A DNA stretch of 34,350 bases, from positions 1 through 34,350 of the forward strand of contig CAZHOV010000043.1 in assembly GCA_964534315.1 (NCBI GenBank). The letters run 5' to 3'. The notes beneath the pieces were generated by a model that saw only the letters and a program-made list of their open reading frames with translations, was not told the origin of the DNA and ran no database searches. Origin of the DNA: CAZHOV01 sp964534315. Lineage in GTDB: Bacteria; Bacteroidota; Bacteroidia; Chitinophagales; Saprospiraceae. Made by a program: the position numbers and the translations under genes. Below, piece by piece: positions 19,101-26,189 of the stretch (position 1 is its first letter; each line of letters starts with the position of its first letter).

Positions 19101-20489
19101 ACCATTATTCCGGGATATACCCCTTTTACAGAGTATGTTGGACTGTCTGAAGGATTTACAGCCCCGGGGATTGATTTCGTGGCCGGTTTGCAACCTAACA
19201 TTGAACCCAATACTGATGATTGGCTCCGTAAAGCTGCTAACAATGGCTGGATAACCGAAAACATCTTCCAGCCCAACCCGGTTATTCAAAATTATACCCA
19301 AAGTCTGGATCTCAATATATCTATAGAGCCCTTTAATGATTTTAAGATTGAACTCGACGCCACCAGGCAATATACAGAAAACCTGACCTTGTCGTTTAAA
19401 GATACCCTGTTCGACAATTACATAGATCCGAGCGAAATCGTTCACGTTAATCCTCGTGAAACAGGGTCCTTAACGATTTCTTATTTTACCGGAAATACCA
19501 TATTTAACAACGACATTCAGGGGTTATTCGCTGAATTTGAAGATAATAGAGCTGCTGTATCAAAACGGCTGGGAGGAGAAAGTACCGCTCATGATGATCC
19601 GGAACTGGCAGCATTGGGCTACGCAGAAGGTTATGGCCGTTATCAGCAAGACGTCCTGATTCCCGCCTTCCTGGCTGCTTATTCAGGAAAAAGCGTTGAT
19701 GACGTTCCCACTATACGAACGACCCAGGATTTCCGTAACGACCTGCTGCCCCGCTTAAATTGGCGCGTCAACTATAACGGACTTTCAAAACTTGCCGGGC
19801 TCAAGGAGATATTTACAAATATAAACCTGACACACGGCTATCAATCAACCCTAACGGTCAATAATTTTCAGACGGAAGTGGAGTTTGCCGGAGATGAAAA
19901 TATCGATAACCTCAATGATAATTTTGACTTCTATTCCAGGTTTGAAATCCCGAATCTCGTTATCAACGAACAGTTTTCTCCGTTGATCGGTATAGATGTC
20001 AAATTGAAAAATTCGATGAATTTCCGTTTTGACTTCAACAAGTCCAGAACACTTTCCATGAGTTTTATTGATTATCAGTTGAGCGAAACCAAAAAAACGG
20101 ATTACAAATTTAACTATGGGTTCATTCTAAAAAATGTCTATATCCCATTTTTTGAAAGTAAGAAAAAGCGAAAAGAACGAAGACGGCGGCAAAATGACCC
20201 GGACGACCCGGATGATCCACAAGCCCCCCAAGGGAAGGATCTGAATATTCAGTTTAACTTTAACTACACCGACGATGTCACGATCAACCACTTGCTCGAT
20301 CAGCAGGTCGCTGAACCAACCCGCGGTAATCGAAGAATACAAATATCCCCGTCCGTAGATTATGACCTAAATAAACGACTAAACCTGCGCTTCTTTTTCG
20401 AATATTCTAAGAATATTCCAAAAACATCTGCTTCCTTCCCCATTACAAATTGGAGAAGTGGTATTACCGTTCGATTTAGGCTGAACTAA
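13170..20489 (+). CDS. sprA: SprA/Sov, outer-membrane translocon of the type IX secretion system
   Basis: A 2439-residue exported protein, close to the roughly 2400-2500 residues known for SprA (Flavobacterium) and Sov (Porphyromonas), the very large beta-barrel through which T9SS cargo crosses the outer membrane. A signal peptide covers residues 1-24 (M-K-K, hydrophobic core, cleavage after I-S-L-A). The family hallmark Y-L-D-D-F-E-G-S is at 846-853. The body is rich in N, D and aromatic residues with alternating strands, and the chain ends in a strand W-R-S-G-I-T-V-R-F-R-L-N, as barrel proteins do. Two short polybasic stretches interrupt the C-terminal half (about 1911-1953 and 2329-2345). 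No cargo sorting domain is present, as expected. It follows ruvA at a distance of 455 bases and converges on a PDZ-protein gene. Other T9SS genes (gldKLMN, porV) are not in the window. Confidence 0.96.
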   Translation: MKKVNFLHGFLLIIVILQAHISLANNANLQDPYEPQFVLVEQDTNILGDRFGDFINNPSNNPFDLNDPSIIEQEVEYDPETDNYMINERIGDDFYRMPSYMTFDEYFNYRQEQEQKAYFQELSGVSTGYNTGGGLLDPIKKFDIENNLIDRLFGGTAVDIRPQGNIDLTFGVDFQRVENPILPLRTQRQGGFDFDMDIQMSVTGKIGEKLNLSFNYNTNAVFDFDNQMKLDYNSAAFTEDDILKRIEAGNVSLPLQSNLIQGSQNLFGILAELQFGKLRLTTVASQQNSEREEIQLQGGSQLQEFEVRADEYDENRHFFLSHFNRDNFENALRNIPQINTLFNIRRIEVWVTNDRNVTQNIRDIVAVADLGEPTVITNDNPNFQAPNPPRNLGITGKQALPGLETRSNRDANDIYQELINTPNIRQLDNVVSILQGPKFNFQQAKDFEKVSARLLNSSEYDYNPQLGFVSLNINLRPDQVLGVAFEYDYNGKTYRVGEFAGDVYDPDTLGVIFVKMLKSTTPRVDIPLWDLMMKNIYPTGAFQASSEDFRLDIFYEDPGGGQKRFIPDLPEVPLLQVFNLDNLNVQGDPAPDGVFDYVPGVTIFPRNGRIMFPVLEPFGTDLAETLDDPVLVNRYSYQELYDSTVFRAQEVQEKNRFVVRGSYKSSVASEISLGTFNLPRGSVIVRAGGQILQEGQDYEIDYNIGRVRILNDAILNSGVPINISFEDNSLFGFQRKTLLGLRADYEINENFNIGGTYMHLFERPFTQKVNIGDDPINNRVYGLDFNYSTDAPFITKALDFLPLLNTKEPSSLTLTAEFAALDPGHSNAINQGRTDDDKKDRSGVVYLDDFEGSTSSIDLRNPVVSWVMSSVPQDDNFGNNNLFPESQFIDSTLSGVNRARLNWYRIDDAIRNGDDDSDPYRKPVLETEVFPNFNPQFQGNNILQSLDLTYYPNERGPYNFDVPNGTEYSAGVEEADGGLVLRDPQSRWGGIMRAINTNNFEAANIEFIEFWLLNPFMPNSEGVVPTGGDLYINLGNISEDVLRDSRNFYENGLPTDDDDRNPDTTRWGLIPRKPPIVNAFDNDNEKRARQDVGFDGLTDEGERLLFDDFLNQLQASNISPAVVNQVTQDPANDNFVNFRDENAYDDDDGVYQRYSLFNNPQGNSPVNDGSSPVNAFTNRPDTEDINQDNTLNETEAYYQYRIKLQPGDPLVDATGFTIKREQNDYITDTVRGETGVWYRFKIPRDQFTGRVGGINDFRSIRFMRMYMTNWEQQVTLRFARLELVRNQWRRYQLNLERQICEPSDNQGVAFDLNAVNIEENSTRAPFNYVLPNGIEREQSIGAFPDALQNEQSLSVTLCNMQCPNDAKAIFKIINFDMRLYERLRMFVHAESDMQLDPGDMSIFLRLGSDATNNFYEYEIPLVMSEIDRASQFPSTSAEYVDEIWRPENEFDFPLELLKTVKKQRNSNGSLEEVYEIDDPDKPTNKVKVLGNPNLGYVKSVMVGLRNRSGEPLPGCVEVWINELRVAGLDERGGVAGLARMDVKLADLGDMTLAANYTSIGYGGLEQKVTERSREEIIQYDVATTLQLGKFLPEKSGISIPFYAHYSEEYRNPEFDPYDLDIPLKEKLQEEDDRSKRDSIKELAQEYTRLTSYNFTNVRKNRTAKNAPAFPWDISNFSFTYGYDQTFQRTPFIAKDQLDRYRAAIDYTYNMKPLYIYPFKKLIKKDKNFKWISQINFNPIPNSFSFSTNMDRQFQETRYRFTGTDEKSPVNTFFNKSFLWTRQYNLNWDLAKNLKLNFSANNNGVIDEPREFDLENNPITPQERRDSIWTNIKNFGRTKVYSHNLNLNYTLPLKNIPLLDWINVKGTYNANYGWNAAALNVDSLGNTVQNSQSRQLSADFKFESLYNKSKYLKKINRKSSRGRGRGSRARPSPRRNNSKNSRAKKSKKEREPSGIEKALIRPLMMLRTARMRYNEDFSTIIPGYTPFTEYVGLSEGFTAPGIDFVAGLQPNIEPNTDDWLRKAANNGWITENIFQPNPVIQNYTQSLDLNISIEPFNDFKIELDATRQYTENLTLSFKDTLFDNYIDPSEIVHVNPRETGSLTISYFTGNTIFNNDIQGLFAEFEDNRAAVSKRLGGESTAHDDPELAALGYAEGYGRYQQDVLIPAFLAAYSGKSVDDVPTIRTTQDFRNDLLPRLNWRVNYNGLSKLAGLKEIFTNINLTHGYQSTLTVNNFQTEVEFAGDENIDNLNDNFDFYSRFEIPNLVINEQFSPLIGIDVKLKNSMNFRFDFNKSRTLSMSFIDYQLSETKKTDYKFNYGFILKNVYIPFFESKKKRKERRRRQNDPDDPDDPQAPQGKDLNIQFNFNYTDDVTINHLLDQQVAEPTRGNRRIQISPSVDYDLNKRLNLRFFFEYSKNIPKTSASFPITNWRSGITVRFRLN

Positions 20490-20493
20490 AAAA

Positions 20494-20543
20494 AATCCCT
20501 AATAGGCTGTCTCATCAGTCGATGAGACAGCCTATTAGGGATT
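20494..20543 (-). terminator. 23-bp perfect inverted repeat between sprA and the PDZ gene
   Basis: The arms 20494-20516 and 20521-20543 are perfect reverse complements with a 4-base loop (AGTC). Read in the direction of the PDZ gene the stem is followed by a run of seven or more Ts, so it is a strong terminator for that gene. On the sprA side the stem starts 4 bases after the stop but lacks a T run after it. The arm is longer and more perfect than the other terminators in this window. Confidence 0.8.
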
Positions 20544-20562
20544 CGAAAAAGATGAGGATTGA

Positions 20563-21294
20563 CTAATTCTTGGGCAATCTGGGCGCCACTTTTGTATTTT
20601 CCAAATTAAATACATTAACTTCTTTAGCAGCCTTCATTAATCCTACCTTTGCCTTTTGTTTGGTATCTCCGCGCAAATAGATGACATCCAGAAAATCGCC
20701 TGCCTGATATTCAGCTATCACTTTGAGGAGATCATCAATTTGGTTTACGTCTTTACCTTGCACTTTCAAAATAACATCATCCGCCTGAAGACCTGCCATT
20801 TCCGCTCCACTACCGTCCAATACCTTTTCTATAAAGACTCCGGCTCTCGGTCCGTCGGAGACCATCACTCCAAGCATAGGTCTGACTTTTGAAGATTTAC
20901 CCCAAAATAATGAATTGCCCTCCTGCACCCGGTCGAATGACCAGGAAGGAGCCTGGGAAAAGAAAGCATCTGATTGCTCTGTTGTTTTTGCATGAATAGT
21001 TACGAAAATAGAGGTAATACCATCACGGTTTTGAACATCTACAGCTACATCTATTGCGATCAAATCATCTGTTATTTGTGCTTCAATCAGTTGATCGATC
21101 TCTTCACTTGCAATATCCTCTCCTTCCCGGGTAATCTTGGTCACCTGCTCCGTGCCCGATGGATCCAGCACCTTTTTGGTGATCATTAATTTCACATTTC
21201 CAGAGTAAGATTCCTGAGCTTGAGTAAATGGGAGACAAAAAAGGAAACACAAAAAGGTAGACAATGGAAAAAATGCGTTCGATGTACTTCTCAT
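20563..21294 (-). CDS. Secreted PDZ-domain protein
   Basis: A 243-residue exported protein of unknown specific role. Signal peptide 1-26 ends in T-Q-A before Q-E-S. Residues 27-105 form a predicted mixed domain that I do not recognise. Residues 140-220 are a PDZ domain: the carboxylate-binding loop is M-L-G-V at 140-143, then G-V-F-I-E-K-V, G-S-G-A-E-M-A-G-L and D-D-V-I-L-K-V-Q-G-K-D-V. There is no trypsin-like protease domain and no visible catalytic triad, so this is not a DegP/HtrA enzyme but a lone PDZ adaptor or scaffold in the periplasm. It has its own terminator and a plausible promoter and is convergent with sprA; a link to type IX secretion is possible only by location. Confidence 0.8.
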   Translation of the reverse strand: MRSTSNAFFPLSTFLCFLFCLPFTQAQESYSGNVKLMITKKVLDPSGTEQVTKITREGEDIASEEIDQLIEAQITDDLIAIDVAVDVQNRDGITSIFVTIHAKTTEQSDAFFSQAPSWSFDRVQEGNSLFWGKSSKVRPMLGVMVSDGPRAGVFIEKVLDGSGAEMAGLQADDVILKVQGKDVNQIDDLLKVIAEYQAGDFLDVIYLRGDTKQKAKVGLMKAAKEVNVFNLENTKVAPRLPKN

Positions 21295-21350
21295 GATGGC
21301 TTTTTTATTGCGTTAAAAAATAGAAAGTGTGACCCTTCAGATAGTCCATA

Positions 21351-21381
21351 CAAAACTAGGTTTCAAAGACTTTTGACCCAG
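21351..21381 (-). promoter_or_regulatory. Probable promoter of the PDZ gene
   Basis: TAGTTTTG (21358-21351, minus strand) fits TAnnTTTG. A CTG or TGG sits at the 19-20-base spacing where TTG is expected. The inferred start near 21344 leaves a leader of about 50 bases. Confidence 0.45.
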
Positions 21382-21553
21382 TTAATGAAAGGTTAAATGT
21401 CTGTTAAAGTGAGACTTAGTATTCCTTAGTCCCCTACTTTTATATCAAAAAAACGTTTAATAATAGACAATAGCTTCTTATATTAGTTGCCTCAATAACT
21501 ATTCAGGAAGCTTTTCTACAATATTTTTTGAAAATTTAAGGGTTGTTTGGCAA

Positions 21554-23128
21554 ATGAATAAAAGAGCAATTTGGATTATAATTGGACTAATGAGTGCTGC
21601 CTTGCTAGGAGTCATATTTCTGCAGGCCTACTGGATCAACTGGTCAATCAATCTGGAAGAAAAACGATTTGACAAAGATGTTTTTTCTGCCTTAAACGTG
21701 GTAGCTGATAAATTACAACGCTATGAAGAAATTAAAGAAAACCTCGAAGCCCTGAGCCATATCCCCGGTTTTCAAGAACGCTTTATTGCGCATACGACCA
21801 AAAAAACCGGCTACTCCGTTGATGATAAGTTGTCCGTCGACTTTTTTATCAGTCGAAATATTAATTTAGATAGTATCCTTTTAGAAAAAGATATCGTAGA
21901 CTTTCTCAACGGCGATGACTTGTGCGATGATCCAAATTGCGATTACTGCCAACCGCAACGATATAGGCGCTCGCAGCAACTCATATCTTACTGGAGTAAA
22001 ACAAAAGTATACCAATACGTAAGTCCTCCCCCTATCAATCAACGAATCAACCTTGAGGCCCTGGATAAATTCATTGATCAGGAACTTGAAAGCCGTGGTA
22101 TTCGGACAAAATTCAATTACGGGGTTTATTCAACCCTCAAAAAGTCGTTTATCATACAAGATGGTCATTACGTAGTAGAAGATGACAATAGTCCGCAAAG
22201 CACCCTTGCCAACTGGAATAACTTGGTCGATTCCAAATATAAAGTCCGTCTTTTTCCCTCAGACATTAACCTGCTATCGCCTGGCTTACTCATGATTCAC
22301 TTTCCATCTAAGGCAAGTGTTGTGTGGCGATCCGGGTGGAAGACCTTGCTCGCCTCTATCTTGTTTACGGGTATTATCCTTTTTTGCTTTACGTACACTG
22401 TCCAAGTGATCTTCCGTCAGAAAAAGCTGTCTGAAATGAAGACAGACTTTATCAATAATATGACCCACGAGTTTAAAACGCCTATAGCTACCATCTCTCT
22501 CGCGGCAGATTCTATTACTAGCCCGATGATCAGTAACGACGCTAAGAAAGTGAGCCGGTTTGCAGACATTATTAAACAAGAAAATAAGCGCATGAACAAC
22601 CAAGTGGAAAAAGTCTTGCAAATGGCGCGAATCGACCGGAAAGAATTTGATCTAAAACTTACTCAGGTCAATGTACATGAAGTCATTGAACAAGCTATCG
22701 AAAACAGTAGTCTAACTATAGAAAAAAGAGGCGGAACATTAAGTTCTTTCCTTGAAGCATCTCATCCTATTATTCAGGGAGATGCAACGCATATCTCCAA
22801 TGTCATTCACAACTTGGTTGAAAATGCCAACAAGTATTCTCCCGATACACCGGTTATCTCCATTCACACCAAAAACATCAATAACGGAGTGCAAATAATG
22901 GTAAAAGATAGAGGAATCGGGATGACTAAAGAAGCCCGCAAACATATCTTCGATAAGTTTTACCGTGTACATACCGGTAATTTGCACGATGTAAAGGGGT
23001 TTGGGCTGGGATTGAGTTATGTGAAGGCCATTATGACCACTCACAAAGGGCAAATCGATGTTAAAAGCGAGTTGGGTAAAGGAAGTAGCTTCATCTTATT
23101 TTTTCCATTTGTCGTAGAGCAAAATTAG
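21554..23128 (+). CDS. Sensor histidine kinase with periplasmic cysteine cluster
   Basis: A 524-residue membrane histidine kinase. TM1 is at about 6-27, a periplasmic sensor domain spans about 30-262, and TM2 is at about 264-287. The HisKA phospho-acceptor H305 lies in F-I-N-N-M-T-H-E-F-K-T-P. The HATPase domain has an N box (N-L-V-E-N-A-N-K-Y-S), a G1 box (D-R-G-I-G-M) and a G2 box (G-F-G-L-G-L-S-Y). All catalytic motifs are intact. The sensor domain holds three cysteines, C124, C129 and C132 (spacing C-x4-C-x2-C) within an acidic loop, suggesting metal or redox sensing. Domain order and partner type resemble the Bacteroides RprX kinase, but I would not assign that name. The response regulator follows after 209 bases, further than usual for a coupled pair. 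Confidence 0.93.
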   Translation: MNKRAIWIIIGLMSAALLGVIFLQAYWINWSINLEEKRFDKDVFSALNVVADKLQRYEEIKENLEALSHIPGFQERFIAHTTKKTGYSVDDKLSVDFFISRNINLDSILLEKDIVDFLNGDDLCDDPNCDYCQPQRYRRSQQLISYWSKTKVYQYVSPPPINQRINLEALDKFIDQELESRGIRTKFNYGVYSTLKKSFIIQDGHYVVEDDNSPQSTLANWNNLVDSKYKVRLFPSDINLLSPGLLMIHFPSKASVVWRSGWKTLLASILFTGIILFCFTYTVQVIFRQKKLSEMKTDFINNMTHEFKTPIATISLAADSITSPMISNDAKKVSRFADIIKQENKRMNNQVEKVLQMARIDRKEFDLKLTQVNVHEVIEQAIENSSLTIEKRGGTLSSFLEASHPIIQGDATHISNVIHNLVENANKYSPDTPVISIHTKNINNGVQIMVKDRGIGMTKEARKHIFDKFYRVHTGNLHDVKGFGLGLSYVKAIMTTHKGQIDVKSELGKGSSFILFFPFVVEQN

Positions 23129-23337
23129 CCAGGTTCCGGCATTCTAATCTAAATCTTTGGGCACAATTTCAGATTAAAACAATATAATATTGATTTTAAC
23201 AGTTATTAAAGTGCCAAATGAAAAACCCCAATTTGTTAACATCACATCAGAAAGCAACCTTTTGCTGTTCAATTTTCAACCGGGCCCACAACTACAAAAA
23301 TTGATGTTTTTTTATTCAAAATGAAAAATTATTATTT

Positions 23338-24057
23338 ATGAGCGCCAATAACAGAATTTTGCTCGTTGAAGATGACCAAAATTTCGGAGACGTATTAAGG
23401 TCCTATCTCGAAATGCATGAATACCATGTAACCCTGGCCACTGACGGAGATGAAGGGCTTGAAAGCTATCAACAGGGCAATTTTGATCTTTGCATTTTTG
23501 ACGTCATGATGCCTAAAAAAGATGGGTTCACATTGGCTAAAGAAATCAGGGAAAAAGATGCTACCATGCCCATTATTTTTCTTACCGCCAAAGCTATGAA
23601 AGATGATGTTCTACAAGGGTTTAAGATTGGAGCCGACGACTACATCACCAAGCCCTTTAATTCTGAAGAACTTTTGTACCGAATCCAGGCCATCCTAAAA
23701 AGAAGCAAGAAAACCGACCCAAAAGCAGAAATCAAAGATTTTGAAATTGGTGATTACCATTTTCACTTCCCCTTACGTATCCTTACCTACAAAGGAGGCG
23801 ATAAGGAAGAAAAGGAAAAATTGTCTCCAAAAGAGGCTCAATTACTTCGCCTGTTCTGCATTCACATCAATGACATCCTGCCCCGCTCGGAGGCGCTCAC
23901 CAAAATTTGGGGAGAAGATAACTATTTTACCGCCCGAAGTATGGATGTTTTCGTAACCAAACTTAGAAAATACCTGAAAAAAGATCCAAAAATAGAAATT
24001 GTCAATATTCACGGCAATGGCTTCCAGCTTTTAGTCAGAAAGCAAGAAGAAGCGTGA
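23338..24057 (+). CDS. OmpR/PhoB-family response regulator
   Basis: A 239-residue two-domain regulator, presumably phosphorylated by the upstream kinase. The receiver domain (5-120) has the acidic pair E11-D12-D13, phospho-acceptor D55 in C-I-F-D-V-M-M-P, switch T84 and K105 in I-T-K-P-F. The C-terminal winged-helix DNA-binding domain (about 135-233) has the L-S-P-K-E-A-Q-L-L recognition start, the R-S-E-A-L loop and R-S-M-D-V-F-V-T-K-L-R-K-Y-L, the recognition helix typical of the family, ending in the wing I-H-G-N-G-F-Q-L. Resembles RprY of Bacteroides in type. Target genes unknown. Its stop codon touches the first unit of a heptad repeat array that fills the gap to the next, convergent gene. 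Confidence 0.94.
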   Translation: MSANNRILLVEDDQNFGDVLRSYLEMHEYHVTLATDGDEGLESYQQGNFDLCIFDVMMPKKDGFTLAKEIREKDATMPIIFLTAKAMKDDVLQGFKIGADDYITKPFNSEELLYRIQAILKRSKKTDPKAEIKDFEIGDYHFHFPLRILTYKGGDKEEKEKLSPKEAQLLRLFCIHINDILPRSEALTKIWGEDNYFTARSMDVFVTKLRKYLKKDPKIEIVNIHGNGFQLLVRKQEEA

Positions 24058-24133
24058 GTTAGTTTATAGTTGGTAGTTAGTAGTTAGTAGCCATCCTTAT
24101 TAACTATTAACTATTAACTATTCATTATTAATT
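24057..24133. repeat. Inverted 7-bp tandem array between two convergent genes
   Basis: Eleven 7-base units in constant phase: AGTTAGT, TTATAGT, TGGTAGT, TAGTAGT, TAGTAGC, CATCCTT, three times ATTAACT, ATTCATT, ATTAATT. The left half is AGTTAGT-like and the right half its near reverse complement, so the array can fold on itself. It begins on the last base of the regulator's stop codon and includes the stop and last residues (I-N-N-E) of the gene on the other strand. Confidence 0.8.
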
Positions 24134-24978
24134 TTCTTAAACGCTTCTATCCTTTCATTCAATACCGTTACCGCCAGATTGTAGTGGGCCAGTTTCCAAC
24201 CTCCTTCCTTTTTTTGAAGGACTCCGGAGCCTCTGCACACGCCCATCCAGGTATCTAATAATTCCTCAAACCAAGCGGTTTGCCCGTCTTCAGAAAAATA
24301 AATTTGCCGATCTTTAGGGGTAAAATCCCAAGCAGTATCACGTTCGAAATACTTGGCAGCCCACTCCTCAAATTGTTTTTTCGTCCACTGCTCGGAAGGG
24401 TCTGTACCCAGATAGATCGACTGATCTGTCATGCTTCCGAAAAAGATCTCCTCGTCGGCAGTGGCTGCTGCTCGATGCCAACTGTTCAGCAACTCATGGA
24501 TAGTTTCTTCATCATTTTCCATCTCAATGTGACAACTTGTTTTTTTACGGGTATCTGTAATCTGAAAAATTTTCCACCCGTCTTCCTGCCGAGCCAACAT
24601 AAAAGCATTCACTCCGCAATGGCTTAAAACATCATCAATAAAGAAAGAGTATTCGGTCCAGACCATCGCCAGGTTGTCTTCTACCTTTATCGTTTTTGAC
24701 CATAGCTTTTCCTCCCATTTATTTTCTTTTGGCGCCCCCACTCTGCTTAAAAATTGCTCGATATCTGAAGTAGTGATTCTTGGGCTACCGCTCTGGTCAT
24801 TAAAAGTAGTCATCAGCCTCGCATCTTTATGCAGGGTGGTTCTCATCAAACTCGAATCTCCGCTATTCAATCCGTCAAAAAACTGATCGATCGTTTCAAT
24901 AACAGCTTTATGATCAACTGTCTGAGCAGTCGCTATTCCTGATACAATAAACCAAAGGAAAAGAAAGGTATATTTCAT
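24118..24978 (-). CDS. Exported protein with two NTF2-like (SnoaL/DUF4440-type) domains
   Basis: A 286-residue protein with a signal peptide (1-18, cleavage after A-T-A). It consists of two tandem cone-shaped NTF2-like units. The first is about 22-150 (V-I-E-T-I-D-Q-F-F-D-G-L-N-S-G-D, ending in E-D-G-W-K-I-F-Q-I-T-D-T-R). The second is about 158-275 (I-H-E-L-L-N-S-W-H-R-A-A-A-T-A-D, ending in E-G-G-W-K-L-A-H-Y-N-L). The G-W-K-hydrophobic end strand in both is the family's signature. Such domains bind small ligands or act as isomerases or dehydratases; no catalytic residue pair can be assigned. It is 8 bases downstream of a lipoprotein gene in the same operon. The last codons come from a repeat array, so the natural C-terminus may have been trimmed or extended by it. 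Confidence 0.78.
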   Translation of the reverse strand: MKYTFLFLWFIVSGIATAQTVDHKAVIETIDQFFDGLNSGDSSLMRTTLHKDARLMTTFNDQSGSPRITTSDIEQFLSRVGAPKENKWEEKLWSKTIKVEDNLAMVWTEYSFFIDDVLSHCGVNAFMLARQEDGWKIFQITDTRKKTSCHIEMENDEETIHELLNSWHRAAATADEEIFFGSMTDQSIYLGTDPSEQWTKKQFEEWAAKYFERDTAWDFTPKDRQIYFSEDGQTAWFEELLDTWMGVCRGSGVLQKKEGGWKLAHYNLAVTVLNERIEAFKKINNE

Positions 24979-24986
24979 AAGTAAAA

Positions 24987-25706
24987 TTATTGAACGTCTT
25001 CCTGATCGAAATAAAAATACATGGCTAACACTCTTAGATCAGCAGCAGGCACCTTTGGGTGGTCTGTTGAAAATTTCCGATCGCCCAACAGATCAGGATA
25101 GATAGCAGAAGGATTCTCGGGCTGTAGAATAACTTGAAAGTTACTGGGTAACGTTCCTCCATTCCAGTCATTTACTAATCCTGCATAATCCCATTCAAAA
25201 CCATAGAAGGAAAACGCTCCCCCATTGACCTCCAGGATTCGTTCAAGCGGAGTGTCAATCGTAATTCCTCCGATCGTCTTCCATTTAGAATCTTTTTGGT
25301 CAACTCTGATCCTGTCGATCCTTATAAAAGGCGCATCTTCTTCCCAGTAGACTTTGAGCTCTTTTTCAGAATCCGGAAACACAATAGTTGCTTCAGTAAA
25401 CTCGCCTTCCCAACTTCCCAATTCTTTTCGTATTACATTTTCCTTACCGTAAATCCCGATTATATCTTCTTCGGTAAAGTCAGGCTTGATTAAACCGACC
25501 ATCTCCCCCGGTTCTATGTACCATTCTTTCACTTCCGGAGATAAACTCAGTACGGGATTTTTCTCAACCGGTTTGCCTTTCTTTCCCACCTCGACATCTT
25601 CAACATCCTCCGAAGCCGATTCCCCTTCAGCAGCACTGTCGGACTTGGTATCTCCACATCCCAACATTAATATTGAAATAATTCCAATTAAAAACAATCG
25701 TATCAT
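24987..25706 (-). CDS. Lipoprotein of unknown function
   Basis: A 239-residue lipoprotein: hydrophobic N-terminus and lipobox L-M-L-G-C with C17 as the lipidated residue. An acidic, low-complexity linker (about 20-50: D, E, S, A) then leads to a globular domain. That domain starts at about 55 with a W-Y-I-E-P-G-E segment and has repeated I-D-R-I-R-V and T-I-G-G-I-T-I-D-T-P-L-E-R-I-L-E-V-N-G stretches. These look like the repeated ligand-gating unit seen in secreted proteins that measure change against a reference, but I do not recognise a named family. First gene of a two-gene operon with the NTF2-like protein (8-base gap), so the two may work together in the cell envelope. Confidence 0.7.
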   Translation of the reverse strand: MIRLFLIGIISILMLGCGDTKSDSAAEGESASEDVEDVEVGKKGKPVEKNPVLSLSPEVKEWYIEPGEMVGLIKPDFTEEDIIGIYGKENVIRKELGSWEGEFTEATIVFPDSEKELKVYWEEDAPFIRIDRIRVDQKDSKWKTIGGITIDTPLERILEVNGGAFSFYGFEWDYAGLVNDWNGGTLPSNFQVILQPENPSAIYPDLLGDRKFSTDHPKVPAADLRVLAMYFYFDQEDVQ

Positions 25707-26189
25707 TAACTATTATTTTTATGAATAATTCTCACAAAATACTAATAAAAAAGAAGGGGTAATATTAAAATAATGATCATTCCGAATTTTTAAAATCCGG
25801 AATAATCCATATTTTTTTCTTTTTTTGCTTAGTTTTCAAAAGGTTAAGCCCTTTTTTGAATCAAAAAACGACACCTTTTAATCTATTTTTTAAGGGGAAT
25901 GCTGTGAATTTTTTTGAAATTCACAGCATTCTCTTTAAAAATACCTGAAAAGGGCTGTAAATGTTAAGCTTGATAATAGGCTTATGGCAAAGGACGCAGC
26001 CTTTTAGTTTCTCAAAAGGGTTTGCCTTTACCATAATAGTAAATGCGGATATTTTCCTAAAAAGAGAAGTCATTAACTATTAGCCCGTTAATCTTAGCTA
26101 AAAATAGCCCATGAGGCATCTCGATCCTGCATTAAAGATAATTCGGGACGGGATGACTCATGTTTTGGAAAGAAAATTTCTTCTCTATT
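25707..26189. other. 483-base gap with several hairpins, no gene seen
   Basis: Three inverted-repeat structures are seen. At 25779-25803 ATTCCG/CGGAAT encloses ATTTT/AAAAT, followed on the plus strand by a long T-rich run. At 25897-25931 there is a perfect 15-bp stem with loop TTTTG. Around that second stem lies an outer pair AGCCC-TTTT at 25847 and AAAA-GGGCT at 25948. The region lies downstream of the propeller gene and upstream of the lipoprotein operon, both on the minus strand. The 15-bp stem lacks a T run in the minus direction. No reading frame longer than a few dozen codons is credible. Confidence 0.6.

Noticed and set aside
20494..20543. Insertion sequence end
   Set aside because: Only the hairpin is present, with no transposase or target duplication nearby; terminator is the simpler reading, though the copy-number test is listed.
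20563..21294. HtrA/DegP serine protease
   Set aside because: A PDZ domain is present but no trypsin-like domain or catalytic triad precedes it.
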